DNA of 6,678 bases from an uncultured Pseudomonadota bacterium (GCA_946628805.1 CAMOXB010000069.1:1-6678); one strand, 5' to 3'. Shown: positions 1-6,493, numbered from the stretch's first letter. Translations and numbers: made by a program. Notes: generated by a model from the sequence alone, not told the origin.

Positions 1-1386
1 ACAGTGTTCACAGCCCGAACCACGAATATAAACCTGGTTCAATCCAATATCGCCAAAGGCATCTTTTACACGATTATATGCGTTATGGTCATGATGATCG
101 CTTAATCTTTCACGGCAATATGGACAAAGTTTTTTAAACAATCGCATTGATACCAAACCACGCATCATTGTTTCATCTTTTAACTTAAATGCTTCGACAC
201 CCATATCTAATAAACGTGTTAAAGCACCCATTGCAGAATTCGCATGTAATGTTGTCCAAACGCTGTGTCCAGACAATGCGCCCTTGACCGTTAATTGCGC
301 CGCAGAAAGCGTTCTTATTTCCCCAACCATTAATGTATCAGGGTCGCTTCGTAATGCCGCCGCCAGGGCTTCTGTGAATTTTTCTTCCCTTTGTTCTTCG
401 TTAATCGCATTAACAACCGGCATTTGGTGTGCACCAAATATTTTTTGTTCCGCCGGATCTTCCACTGTAATCAGGTTGATTTCATATCTTCTTTCTTTCA
501 GCATCAATGCCATATTACGCACCAATGTTGTTGATTTACCAGATGATGTAGGCCCTGCAACAATAACTAACCCCGTTGGTGCAGAACGCAATCTTAACAA
601 TAATTTTTGTTCGTATTCATCAAATTCTTGTTCGGTTTTAATACCTTCACTTGGGTTATCATAAAGCAATCGCATCACAACATATTGCGAACCAAATGCA
701 ATTGGATTGAATTGCATACGAATACCCAAAATGCCCGCCGGTAAATACAAATCTTTTGTTCCACGTAATGGTGTGCGACCATCTTTTTGTGCGGTCTGGT
801 ATTCATTTTGTGCATAACTGGAATTTGAAATATCTGCCGATGAAAACGCCGCACGAACAAAAGATTCACCCCATTGTGAATTGTATTCAAGAACCGGTTG
901 CATACTGCCATCGATACGGAAATATATTGTTGTTTGGTCTGCAACTTCGATATGAATATCAGAAACCTTTTGTGCCGCCGCGCGTGCAATTATGTCCACA
1001 AAGTCTTTTTGCATCTGGTTATCATAATCAATGCGCGAATGTGTTGTTCCACCCAAACGTTCATCGTTCGTTTTATATATATTTGAAATTAATCCTAAAT
1101 CTGAATAAAACGGTTCTTTGATAACACGATTTTTTTGGTGCAACAAATCAAGAAATGCCAGCACACGACCGTCATATCGATGTGTGCGCGATATAATAAT
1201 TTCGCCACCGGAAAAGTACGCGATTAAACCCTGGGTATCTTTTGGTAAAGCAAATTCGCCAGTATATGCCGTCAACAAACGATTATCGTTCGCAAACAAA
1301 TAATCCAAGATTTCTTTGCCGTTTGCGTTTTCCAATCCTGTTGGCACAGATAATTGATTCACAAAAATATTATCATTATTTGGCAT
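1..1386 (-). CDS. Type IV pilus / type II secretion ATPase (GspE/PilB family; equivalent of R64 PilQ), 3' end beyond window
   Basis: Hexameric cytoplasmic ATPase that would power pilus assembly. I translated 462 codons from the ATG at 1386 to the window edge with no stop, so the C-terminus is missing. Residues 1-120 are an N-terminal domain I do not recognise. The N2 domain starts near 123 with SDIHIE (142-147) and RIDG (157-160). Walker A is GPTSSGKST (278-286), the Asp box ITVEDPAE (306-313), Walker B RSDPDTLMVGEIR (346-358, with Glu356) and the His box ends in TTLHAN with His381. Two CxxC pairs, 421-424 (CPYC) and 459-462 (CEHC), form the zinc-binding tetracysteine typical of GspE/PilB, and the window ends exactly on the last Cys. 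Family members are usually about 500-570 residues, so roughly 100 are probably missing. The gene starts 2 nt after pilP, with only a weak GGA upstream, which suggests translational coupling. No symbol is given because the R64 name PilQ clashes with the secretin PilQ of type IVa pili. Confidence 0.96.
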   Translation of the reverse strand, partial: MPNNDNIFVNQLSVPTGLENANGKEILDYLFANDNRLLTAYTGEFALPKDTQGLIAYFSGGEIIISRTHRYDGRVLAFLDLLHQKNRVIKEPFYSDLGLISNIYKTNDERLGGTTHSRIDYDNQMQKDFVDIIARAAAQKVSDIHIEVADQTTIYFRIDGSMQPVLEYNSQWGESFVRAAFSSADISNSSYAQNEYQTAQKDGRTPLRGTKDLYLPAGILGIRMQFNPIAFGSQYVVMRLLYDNPSEGIKTEQEFDEYEQKLLLRLRSAPTGLVIVAGPTSSGKSTTLVRNMALMLKERRYEINLITVEDPAEQKIFGAHQMPVVNAINEEQREEKFTEALAAALRSDPDTLMVGEIRTLSAAQLTVKGALSGHSVWTTLHANSAMGALTRLLDMGVEAFKLKDETMMRGLVSMRLFKKLCPYCRERLSDHHDHNAYNRVKDAFGDIGLNQVYIRGSGCEHC

Positions 1387-1388
1387 TA

Positions 1389-2030
1389 TTATTTTCCGAT
1401 ATTTAAACTTTCTGTTTCACCATCTTTTTCAAAAATGATACCTTCATTCAAAGATATAGATTTAACGATATATCCGTCCAGTTCTTTACCAACCGAAATA
1501 CGTTTATTTTGACCGCTTGAAACTTCCGAAATTGTTGCTTGTAATTGATTATCAACACCAACAACATTTATCAGTTTATATTTCTTTGATATATTTTCTT
1601 CCTGACGTTTTTCTGGCGCACGTTCTGTTTTTGTATTTTCTTGCGAATCCAAAGAATCCATTTGGCGTTTTAATTTTTCAGTTTGGATTTCCAGTTGTGC
1701 TTTGGCAGCTTCTAATTCTTGTTGTTGTTGTTCGGCACGTCCGGAAAGTGTATCCAATTCCATTTGTAATTTTATTTTTTCCGCGTTCAAACGTTCCAAA
1801 TCCAAATCCAATTGGGCACGTTCTTTTTCCAGTTGCGCAACAACCTTTTCTTGTTCCAGCGATGTTATTTTTTCAAACAAAGAACCTGAAACATTATAAT
1901 TCATCATTGCATCAGATGAAATTTGATCAGCCAATTCAACATCTGTTTCTTCGATAATTTCATCAGCATACGAAACACCGCATACCCCGATAACAAATGC
2001 AATTAAAATAAAATTTAAATTTTTTAACAT
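1389..2030 (-). CDS. pilP: PilP-type type IVb pilus biogenesis protein, exported, with long coiled coil
   Basis: Predicted exported protein of 213 residues. A signal peptide is clear: KN at 3-4, a hydrophobic core at about 7-20 (ILIAFVIGVCGV), then SYA with likely cleavage after Ala22. Residues 53-130 are a long charged coiled coil rich in Gln, Glu, Lys and Leu (QQQQELEAAKAQLE at 101-114). A basic and acidic linker follows, then a small beta-type domain at about 151-213 (YKLINVVGVDNQLQATI..., ISVGKELDGYIVKSISLNEG). A helical N-terminal half followed by a compact domain repeating the pattern 'V-x-G-x(n)-A-x-I ... V-G-x-x-L-x-G-Y-x-V' fits the IncI1 R64 / type IVb PilP family. In that family PilP is thought to work with PilO at the inner membrane and secretin. 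The position between the PilO-like gene and the ATPase supports the call. The gene starts 13 nt after pilO2 and has an AAGGG ribosome site. The coiled coil looks longer than in R64 PilP. Assignment rests on context plus remote similarity. Confidence 0.72.
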   Translation of the reverse strand: MLKNLNFILIAFVIGVCGVSYADEIIEETDVELADQISSDAMMNYNVSGSLFEKITSLEQEKVVAQLEKERAQLDLDLERLNAEKIKLQMELDTLSGRAEQQQQELEAAKAQLEIQTEKLKRQMDSLDSQENTKTERAPEKRQEENISKKYKLINVVGVDNQLQATISEVSSGQNKRISVGKELDGYIVKSISLNEGIIFEKDGETESLNIGK

Positions 2031-2043
2031 ATCGCACCCTTTT

Positions 2044-3294
2044 TTATTTTGTATAAATAATAAACTCGTAATTCCATGTTCGTGTATTTGCGCGCCATGA
2101 TACAGACGTCATATAAACACCAGAAAAATCTTTGAACGCATACATAAATTCTGACGGAATTAATTTCGAAGAAACACCAACTTCAACAATATTCAGGTTT
2201 TCAGAAACACCATTATTCAAAATTGTATCAGATACTGTATTAATCTCTGCATTTGCATCAATTTGTTGAAAGACACTGGCAATATCACGCGCCACTGTTT
2301 CTGCATCGCGTTCGTCCAGTGATGATGATGTATTCAATTCTGGTAATTTAACGCGAACAATAATTTCATCATCAGAAACCTGTTGCACAATCGCCCCAGG
2401 CATCAATTCCCCACCAATTTCATAAAAATCATTTAATGTGCCAAAATCACGTGCAAATGTTGCCGATACATATTCACTATCACATTTTGCATATGTTTGA
2501 TTCCATCCGGCAATCGGTTGCATAACGAACGCAATTGCACGATAGCATAAATTTGCACGTTCATACATATCTGGCAAATTATCATATGGATATTGAAATG
2601 ATTTGGCTGCATTTTCAATTGCAATTCGTTTATCCAGCATTTCTTGCTTTTTCAATTCAATCTGGCGACGATATTCATTTGCCAATTCTGTATTAAGATT
2701 TGCCCCGGTATCAGATGGGGTTTTTATCGGATTACTTAAAATATAAATACCGAATAATATAAACAAAAACGCAAACAGCATTGAAGGCCAAAGTGTTTTT
2801 ATAAAACCAATCGAACGCAGATGCGCAATATTAGCGTTTGAAATTAATTCCGATATATTTTTTTCTTGGGATTTTGGTATACCCCAATTTGACGGTGCGA
2901 TTAACGTCCCCCAATCTGGCATTGATGATAATTTTGCATATAATTTTCGTGCGCTTTCGCCGTCTTCGATTAAAATATCACGAATAATAATACCATTTCG
3001 AACCGCGATTAAATAATAGTGTTCATTAATATTAAATGCCGCCAAAAACGAAACAAATTCCGACAAAGAATCTACAATTTGCGCCGCCGCACTGGACATA
3101 CCAATATGCGCACCATCACGCGATGATGTTAACCCAACCATTGATTTATATTCGGCAAAAAGCGTATATTTTTTATCAGAATTTTTTGATAATTGTTTTG
3201 CCCAATTTCGTGGTGCAATACCAACCCCCAGGGGTTGCCAAAAAAGCCCTGTTGCGAATTTTTTACGGTTAACAGTTATTATTTGTTTTATCAA
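2044..3294 (-). CDS. pilO2: PilO2-type type IVb pilus assembly protein (PAP_PilO family)
   Basis: Inner-membrane pilus accessory protein with a large cytoplasmic N-terminal domain, one membrane helix and a periplasmic C-terminal domain. Numbering is from the TTG at 3294, giving 416 residues, close to the size I recall for R64 PilO. The N-terminus (IKQIITVNRKKFATGLFWQPLG) has the family-typical beta-strand plus 'GL-x-W-Q-x-L' motif. A hydrophobic helix lies at about 169-187 (WPSMLFAFLFILFGIYIL), followed by a charged coiled-coil stretch (about 202-228) and a periplasmic domain with GWNQTYAKCD at 264-273. There is no in-frame ATG before residue 52. A TTG at 3309 would add five residues, but it falls at or before the predicted transcription start of the promoter at 3314-3322 and has no ribosome site. 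The TTG at 3294 has a GAGAG-type site just upstream and begins right before the conserved strand. First gene of the pil operon, 13 nt before pilP. Confidence 0.82.
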   Translation of the reverse strand: MIKQIITVNRKKFATGLFWQPLGVGIAPRNWAKQLSKNSDKKYTLFAEYKSMVGLTSSRDGAHIGMSSAAAQIVDSLSEFVSFLAAFNINEHYYLIAVRNGIIIRDILIEDGESARKLYAKLSSMPDWGTLIAPSNWGIPKSQEKNISELISNANIAHLRSIGFIKTLWPSMLFAFLFILFGIYILSNPIKTPSDTGANLNTELANEYRRQIELKKQEMLDKRIAIENAAKSFQYPYDNLPDMYERANLCYRAIAFVMQPIAGWNQTYAKCDSEYVSATFARDFGTLNDFYEIGGELMPGAIVQQVSDDEIIVRVKLPELNTSSSLDERDAETVARDIASVFQQIDANAEINTVSDTILNNGVSENLNIVEVGVSSKLIPSEFMYAFKDFSGVYMTSVSWRANTRTWNYEFIIYTK

Positions 3295-3296
3295 TT

Positions 3297-3303
3297 CTCT
3301 CTC
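3297..3303 (-). promoter_or_regulatory. Purine-rich ribosome binding site that decides the pilO2 start
   Basis: The minus-strand sequence GAGAGAG lies immediately upstream of the TTG at 3294, with only a few bases of spacing. The alternative TTG at 3309 has TTATAATATTC upstream, which is a promoter -10 and not a Shine-Dalgarno sequence. This favours initiation at 3294. It is a weak match to AGGAGG, so pilO2 initiation is expected to be modest. Confidence 0.5.
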
Positions 3304-3313
3304 TTGCAAGAAT

Positions 3314-3322
3314 ATTATAACA
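3314..3322 (-). promoter_or_regulatory. Extended -10 promoter of the pil operon
   Basis: The minus strand reads TGTTATAAT, a perfect TATAAT hexamer (3314-3319) preceded by the TGn extension. No good -35 is visible; the hexamer at 17-nt spacing is only TTATTT, in a T-rich tract. Promoters with an extended -10 can work without a good -35. Transcription would start near 3305-3307, giving a leader of about 12 nt before the TTG at 3294. The site lies between the upstream operon's terminator and the first pil gene, where a promoter is required. Confidence 0.6.
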
Positions 3323-3358
3323 CAAATATATAAAAAAAATAAAGTCGAAATTTGTATT

Positions 3359-3384
3359 AAAAAAGTCGTATTTCTACGACTTTT
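3359..3384 (-). terminator. Intrinsic terminator of the lpx operon, GAAA tetraloop
   Basis: On the minus strand, the stop codon at 3387-3389 is followed almost at once by a run of A, the stem GTCGTA, the loop GAAA, the stem TACGAC and six T. The core stem is six perfect pairs (3365-3370 with 3375-3380), extended by A-T pairs to ten. The GNRA-type loop reads GAAA only on the minus strand, so this is the designed orientation, although the flanking A and T runs could let it work in both directions. It separates the lipid A operon from the pil operon. Confidence 0.9.
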
Positions 3385-3386
3385 TA

Positions 3387-3701
3387 TTATTTATCACACT
3401 TGTAAACTTTCACTTTGAATTTGAAAGTATTTTTTGGCCCAAAAATTGCATCTGGGTTTTCAACAATATTACTGTTTACAATATAATATGAATCACCAAT
3501 TATTCTTTGATCCAATATTGTTTTTTCCAGATAATCATATGCCCCAGACAATTTATATGTTGTTGCCGACGAATCCAAAGTGTATAAAAATTCACAATCA
3601 TTTGGTTCACTGTCCAGACGCGAAAGACCATTACCGGCATCATTTGTACCCGCACATGATGCCAACAAAATCAAAGACATCAACGATATAATTTTTTTCA
3701 T
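3387..3701 (-). CDS. Small lipoprotein of unknown function, last gene of the lpx operon
   Basis: Predicted lipoprotein of 104 residues (88 after processing). The N-terminus MKKIISLMSLILLASC is a lipoprotein signal peptide with lipobox L13-A14-S15-C16. The residue after the lipidated Cys is Ala, which for the enterobacterial Lol rule means export to the outer membrane. The mature part has a short Asn/Gly/Ser linker and then a compact domain bounded by two cysteines, C36 (NDCEFLY) and C102 (VYKCDK), which could form a disulfide. The pattern 'C-x-F-L-Y ... GDSYYIVNS ... FKVKVYKC' faintly recalls DUF4156/RcsF-like outer-membrane lipoproteins. That is a weak resemblance and I assign no function. 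The start ATG overlaps the stop of the upstream gene (ATGA) and has an AAGGA ribosome site five to eight bases upstream. An intrinsic terminator follows directly. Confidence 0.85.
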   Translation of the reverse strand: MKKIISLMSLILLASCAGTNDAGNGLSRLDSEPNDCEFLYTLDSSATTYKLSGAYDYLEKTILDQRIIGDSYYIVNSNIVENPDAIFGPKNTFKFKVKVYKCDK

Positions 3702-3898
3702 TTCTTTTTTCCTTTTTTATTTTCTTTGAATTTATATTCTATGATTGCGCACAAATACCCAAGTCCTAAAAATATCAATTCAATTAATAATACATTAAAT
3801 GTCCCAAGCATATTGTGTTCAATAAAATAATTAGTTATTTCAGCAGCGACAGCGAACAAAAATCCCCATCCAAACCAAATTAAAAATTTATTTTTCAT
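3698..3898 (-). CDS. Small two-helix inner-membrane protein, unknown function
   Basis: Protein of 66 residues with two hydrophobic segments, about 5-26 (FLIWFGWGFLFAVAAEITNYF) and 34-54 (FNVLLIELIFLGLGYLCAIIEY), and a strongly basic tail (KFKENKKGKKK). By the positive-inside rule both termini should be cytoplasmic, with a short periplasmic turn around 27-33. A longer reading begins at an ATG at 3946, but its extra 16 residues lie inside the end of lpxC. The ATG at 3898 has an ideal AGGAG with 7-nt spacing and was chosen for that reason. The gene starts 10 nt after the lpxC stop and ends in an ATGA overlap with the lipoprotein gene, so the two are probably translationally coupled. I recognise no family. 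Confidence 0.78.
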   Translation of the reverse strand: MKNKFLIWFGWGFLFAVAAEITNYFIEHNMLGTFNVLLIELIFLGLGYLCAIIEYKFKENKKGKKK

Positions 3899-3905
3899 TT
3901 CTTTT

Positions 3906-3910
3906 CTCCT
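3906..3910 (-). promoter_or_regulatory. Ribosome binding site fixing the start of the small membrane protein
   Basis: AGGAG on the minus strand, 7 nt before the ATG at 3898. It overlaps the lpxC stop codon (3909-3911), so ribosomes ending lpxC could restart here. It supports the 66-residue form over the 82-residue reading. Confidence 0.75.
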
Positions 3911-4844
3911 ATTTTTCAACAATTTCATAATTTGATTTGTCGGCAAACAATTTACGTAAAACCAGATTATTTAACGCATGTGAACCCTTGTAAGATTCCA
4001 AATGTCCGTATATAAATCCACCACTGGTAAACATATCGCCAACCGCATCAATTATTTTATGACGAACAAATTCATCAGGACAATGTAATTTATTTAATGT
4101 CCCGTCCCCAGCATCATTTAACGCAATAACATTATTTTCATTTGCGCCACGTCCCATACCATGTGCTTTCAGCCATTCCCATTCAGAATATTTTCCAAAT
4201 GTACGTGATTTTGAAATATCTTTGATAAATTTATTTAATGACTTTTTTGTTCCGTCCAATAAACAAGAATACGATTGTGTTCCGATAATCTTGTCGCCAT
4301 ATACCAATGTTGCATCAATCAAAAGTCCATTTTCATTTGGTGAAATCTTTACATAACCATTACCACGACGCCAAATTGTATGGTTCAAGATTATTGTCTT
4401 TATCTTTTTCCAGAAAGGCATTGTTTTTACCAATTCATTACGACGTGCAATAATTGTTTTTTTAACAATGATTTTTTTTATATCTGTTTTTTTATCAACC
4501 GCGTCTTTCAAATTGTTAATAAATTCATACGCACTGCCGTCCAGAATTGGTGTTTCCGGCCCATCAATTTCGATAATCGCACTATCAATACCACATATAA
4601 AAAGTGCAGCCATCAAATGTTCAATTGTTTGAACGTGCGCACCATTTTTATCACCAATTGTGGTATTACGCATCAATGTTTCGCCAACATTATCAAATCT
4701 TGCAGGTATTAATTTTGAATCTTTTATATCAATTCTTTGAAAGAAAATACCCGGTTTTTTTGATGGTTTAATAACCATATTTACCGGCAAACCAGAATGA
4801 ATACCAACCCCAGATATTTTAATTTTTTTGCTTAATGATGTCAT
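3909..4844 (-). CDS. lpxC: UDP-3-O-acyl-N-acetylglucosamine deacetylase LpxC
   Basis: Zinc-dependent cytoplasmic deacetylase that carries out the committed step of lipid A synthesis, removing acetate from UDP-3-O-acyl-GlcNAc. The protein has 311 residues, against 305 in E. coli. Visible signatures are SGVGIHSG (11-18), TIEHLMAAL (73-81) with zinc ligand His76 and catalytic Glu75, ILDGSAYEF (100-108), KSRTFG (212-217), DEFVRHKIIDAVGD (257-270) with zinc ligands His262 and Asp266, and SHALNN (288-293) with the general acid/base His289. All catalytic residues are present. Compared from memory with E. coli LpxC, there are about 26 extra residues around 135-162, while the C-terminus is shorter. 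The start ATG lies 26 bp inside the end of lpxK, with an AAGGAAAGG ribosome site, which suggests translational coupling. Confidence 0.97.
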   Translation of the reverse strand: MTSLSKKIKISGVGIHSGLPVNMVIKPSKKPGIFFQRIDIKDSKLIPARFDNVGETLMRNTTIGDKNGAHVQTIEHLMAALFICGIDSAIIEIDGPETPILDGSAYEFINNLKDAVDKKTDIKKIIVKKTIIARRNELVKTMPFWKKIKTIILNHTIWRRGNGYVKISPNENGLLIDATLVYGDKIIGTQSYSCLLDGTKKSLNKFIKDISKSRTFGKYSEWEWLKAHGMGRGANENNVIALNDAGDGTLNKLHCPDEFVRHKIIDAVGDMFTSGGFIYGHLESYKGSHALNNLVLRKLFADKSNYEIVEK

Positions 4845-5745
4845 TTACCTTTCCTTTTAACCAATCATAAAAATTATTTTCGATTTCTGTCTTCAGCAAT
4901 GAAAATTTAATTTGATTTTGTGCCCAGTCTGGAATACGAACCCAATCTTTTTCGGTTGTTAATAATTTTGCATTTTTTTCGTTCGCCATATTTATTAATT
5001 TTTTAATATCTTCATCTGTGTATTGATAATGATCTGGAAAAGAAATCTTTTTAACAATATTACACGGAACATTATCAAAGAATTTTTCAGGATATCCAAT
5101 TCCTGCAAACGCAATAACATCTGTATCATTATCATATGGGCAAACTTCGCTGTTTTTTGCATTAAAAATTGGAATATTTGTCGGCAGCGAAAAATCCGAA
5201 CGAACATTTTTTCGTTTAATCAAAATTATTGCATCTGCGCGACCGATTGCATCTGTTTTTTCACGTAATGGCCCGGCAGGCAACAAAAATCCATTTCCAA
5301 ATCCAATACCTTCATCAAAAACCAATATTGAAATATCTTTTTTAATTGAAGAATTTTGAAAACCGTCGTCCATTATAATTGGTGTATCAGATTTCTGTTT
5401 ATTTAATAAAATTAAATTACTTTTGCGATTTCCAACATGAACCAGAATATCATCCGCCGCCAGCATTTTTGCTTCGTCCCCAATATCGGCAGTTTTCTTT
5501 GATTTTTTATAACCACGCATAACAACCGGTGCATCAAAGAATTTTGCAACGTTGCGCACGATTGGTGTTTTACCAACACCACCCGATAAAATATTACCGA
5601 AACAAACAATTGGACGGCGTGAAATATATTCGTGATTTTTACGAATATTAAATACAGCCTTTGATCCAATTAAATAAAAAAATGAAAATGGATAAAGCGC
5701 CAAAGATATTAAATTTCTTTTCAAAAACCATTTTGGTGTTTTCAT
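4819..5745 (-). CDS. lpxK: Tetraacyldisaccharide 4'-kinase LpxK
   Basis: Inner-membrane-associated kinase that phosphorylates the 4' position of the tetraacylated disaccharide-1-phosphate to make lipid IVA. The protein has 308 residues, slightly shorter than E. coli LpxK (328). An N-terminal hydrophobic helix (about 12-28, LISLALYPFSFFYLIGS) is the expected membrane anchor. The P-loop is GNILSGGVGKTP (50-61). GDE (89-91), DDGFQN (126-131; E. coli has DDGLQ) and GNGFLLPAGPLRE (150-162) are all LpxK signatures. The start ATG has an AGGG site 8 nt upstream and lies 10 nt after the stop of the DUF374 gene. The end overlaps lpxC. The DUF374-lpxK order is a common alphaproteobacterial arrangement, but there waaA (kdtA) often precedes them, and it is absent here. 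Confidence 0.97.
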   Translation of the reverse strand: MKTPKWFLKRNLISLALYPFSFFYLIGSKAVFNIRKNHEYISRRPIVCFGNILSGGVGKTPIVRNVAKFFDAPVVMRGYKKSKKTADIGDEAKMLAADDILVHVGNRKSNLILLNKQKSDTPIIMDDGFQNSSIKKDISILVFDEGIGFGNGFLLPAGPLREKTDAIGRADAIILIKRKNVRSDFSLPTNIPIFNAKNSEVCPYDNDTDVIAFAGIGYPEKFFDNVPCNIVKKISFPDHYQYTDEDIKKLINMANEKNAKLLTTEKDWVRIPDWAQNQIKFSLLKTEIENNFYDWLKGKVNDIIKQKN

Positions 5746-5755
5746 ATTATTTACC

Positions 5756-6493
5756 CTAGAAATTTTCAGGTGTTAAATCTTGTTCGACGCGAAATTTAGT
5801 AAATTTCTTGTCCAGATTATATGCCTGATTTACCATGATATCTTCCAGATTTTTACGTATTTTTTCAAAATCTTCGATTTTTGTCTTTTTATCAATAAAT
5901 ATTGGTTTACCAACCGAACCAGCGATAATTGAAAAAGGTTTAGTTAATAAATATCTGTCCCAACGATTTTGAAACCACGGACGGGACGACGAATAACAAA
6001 CCGGAATAATTGGCGCACCGGTCATTTTTGCAAAATATAATGCCCCATCATGAAAACGCATTGATGGTCCACGTGGCCCGTCTGGGGAAAGTGCCAGACA
6101 ATATTTCCCACTGTTTAAAACCTTTACACCCTTTTTAAGAACCGAAACACCACCCGCCGTTGATGAACCATAAATAGTCTTAAGTCCAAATAATTTTTCC
6201 ATTTTTGCGATTGCACGACCGTCTTTACGGCTGTCCGCGATTGCGTATCCGCGAACATGATTTAAAAATATAATTGGTGATAACATCATTGTTCGCCCAT
6301 GCCAGAAAACAAAAATTGCCGGGCGACGATTATATTTTTTTAATATATGCATACCGGTAATATGCTTTTCAGATGTGAAATATACGAACCAAATAAGGAC
6401 ATAATAAATAACAGCCAAAATCCATTGAACCAGGCCCCAACCGTATATAAATCTGAAAAAACGTCTTAAAGATTTTTTAACCGATTTTTTCAT
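5756..6493 (-). CDS. DUF374 lysophospholipid acyltransferase family protein
   Basis: Membrane-associated acyltransferase-like protein of 245 residues. One or two hydrophobic segments lie near the N-terminus (about 15-40, FIYGWGLVQWILAVIYYVLIWFVYF). DUF374 signatures follow: FVFWHGR (61-67), SRKDGRAIAKM (88-98), YGSSTAGG (108-115) and LSPDGPRGP (135-143). His65 occupies the place of the HX4D-type catalytic His of glycerolipid acyltransferases. DUF374 includes LpxJ, a lipid A late acyltransferase of Helicobacter and Campylobacter, so a lipid A substrate is plausible next to lpxK and lpxC, but this is an inference. The same frame is open up to 6664, but that N-terminal extension would run over this gene's promoter and antisense to the initiator tRNA. 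I therefore take the ATG at 6493, which has only a weak GAG upstream. First gene of the operon, 10 nt before lpxK. Confidence 0.92.
   Translation of the reverse strand: MKKSVKKSLRRFFRFIYGWGLVQWILAVIYYVLIWFVYFTSEKHITGMHILKKYNRRPAIFVFWHGRTMMLSPIIFLNHVRGYAIADSRKDGRAIAKMEKLFGLKTIYGSSTAGGVSVLKKGVKVLNSGKYCLALSPDGPRGPSMRFHDGALYFAKMTGAPIIPVCYSSSRPWFQNRWDRYLLTKPFSIIAGSVGKPIFIDKKTKIEDFEKIRKNLEDIMVNQAYNLDKKFTKFRVEQDLTPENF

Noticed and set aside
284..1303. Several open frames on the plus strand and one on the minus strand (675-989) in the first 1.3 kb
   Set aside because: They are out-of-frame shadows of the ATPase gene, which is open through the whole region and carries all the expected motifs in order.
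1690..1870. Possible DNA repeat from GAA/CAA-rich runs in pilP
   Set aside because: The runs reflect Gln/Glu/Lys codons of the coiled coil; no regular repeat unit is present.
1517..1957. 146-residue plus-strand frame opposite pilP
   Set aside because: It is the antisense of the repetitive coiled-coil coding sequence. It has no ribosome site, promoter or recognisable domain.
3295..3309. TTG at 3309 as the pilO2 start
   Set aside because: The extended -10 at 3314-3322 would place transcription initiation within or after this codon, and no ribosome site precedes it.
3899..3946. 16-residue N-terminal extension of the small membrane protein, from an ATG at 3946
   Set aside because: It lies inside the end of lpxC, while an ideal AGGAG with 7-nt spacing points to the ATG at 3898.
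4380..5669. Plus-strand and alternative minus-strand frames within lpxC and lpxK
   Set aside because: These overlap two well-recognised genes with intact motifs and show composition typical of antisense or shifted reading of AT-rich genes.
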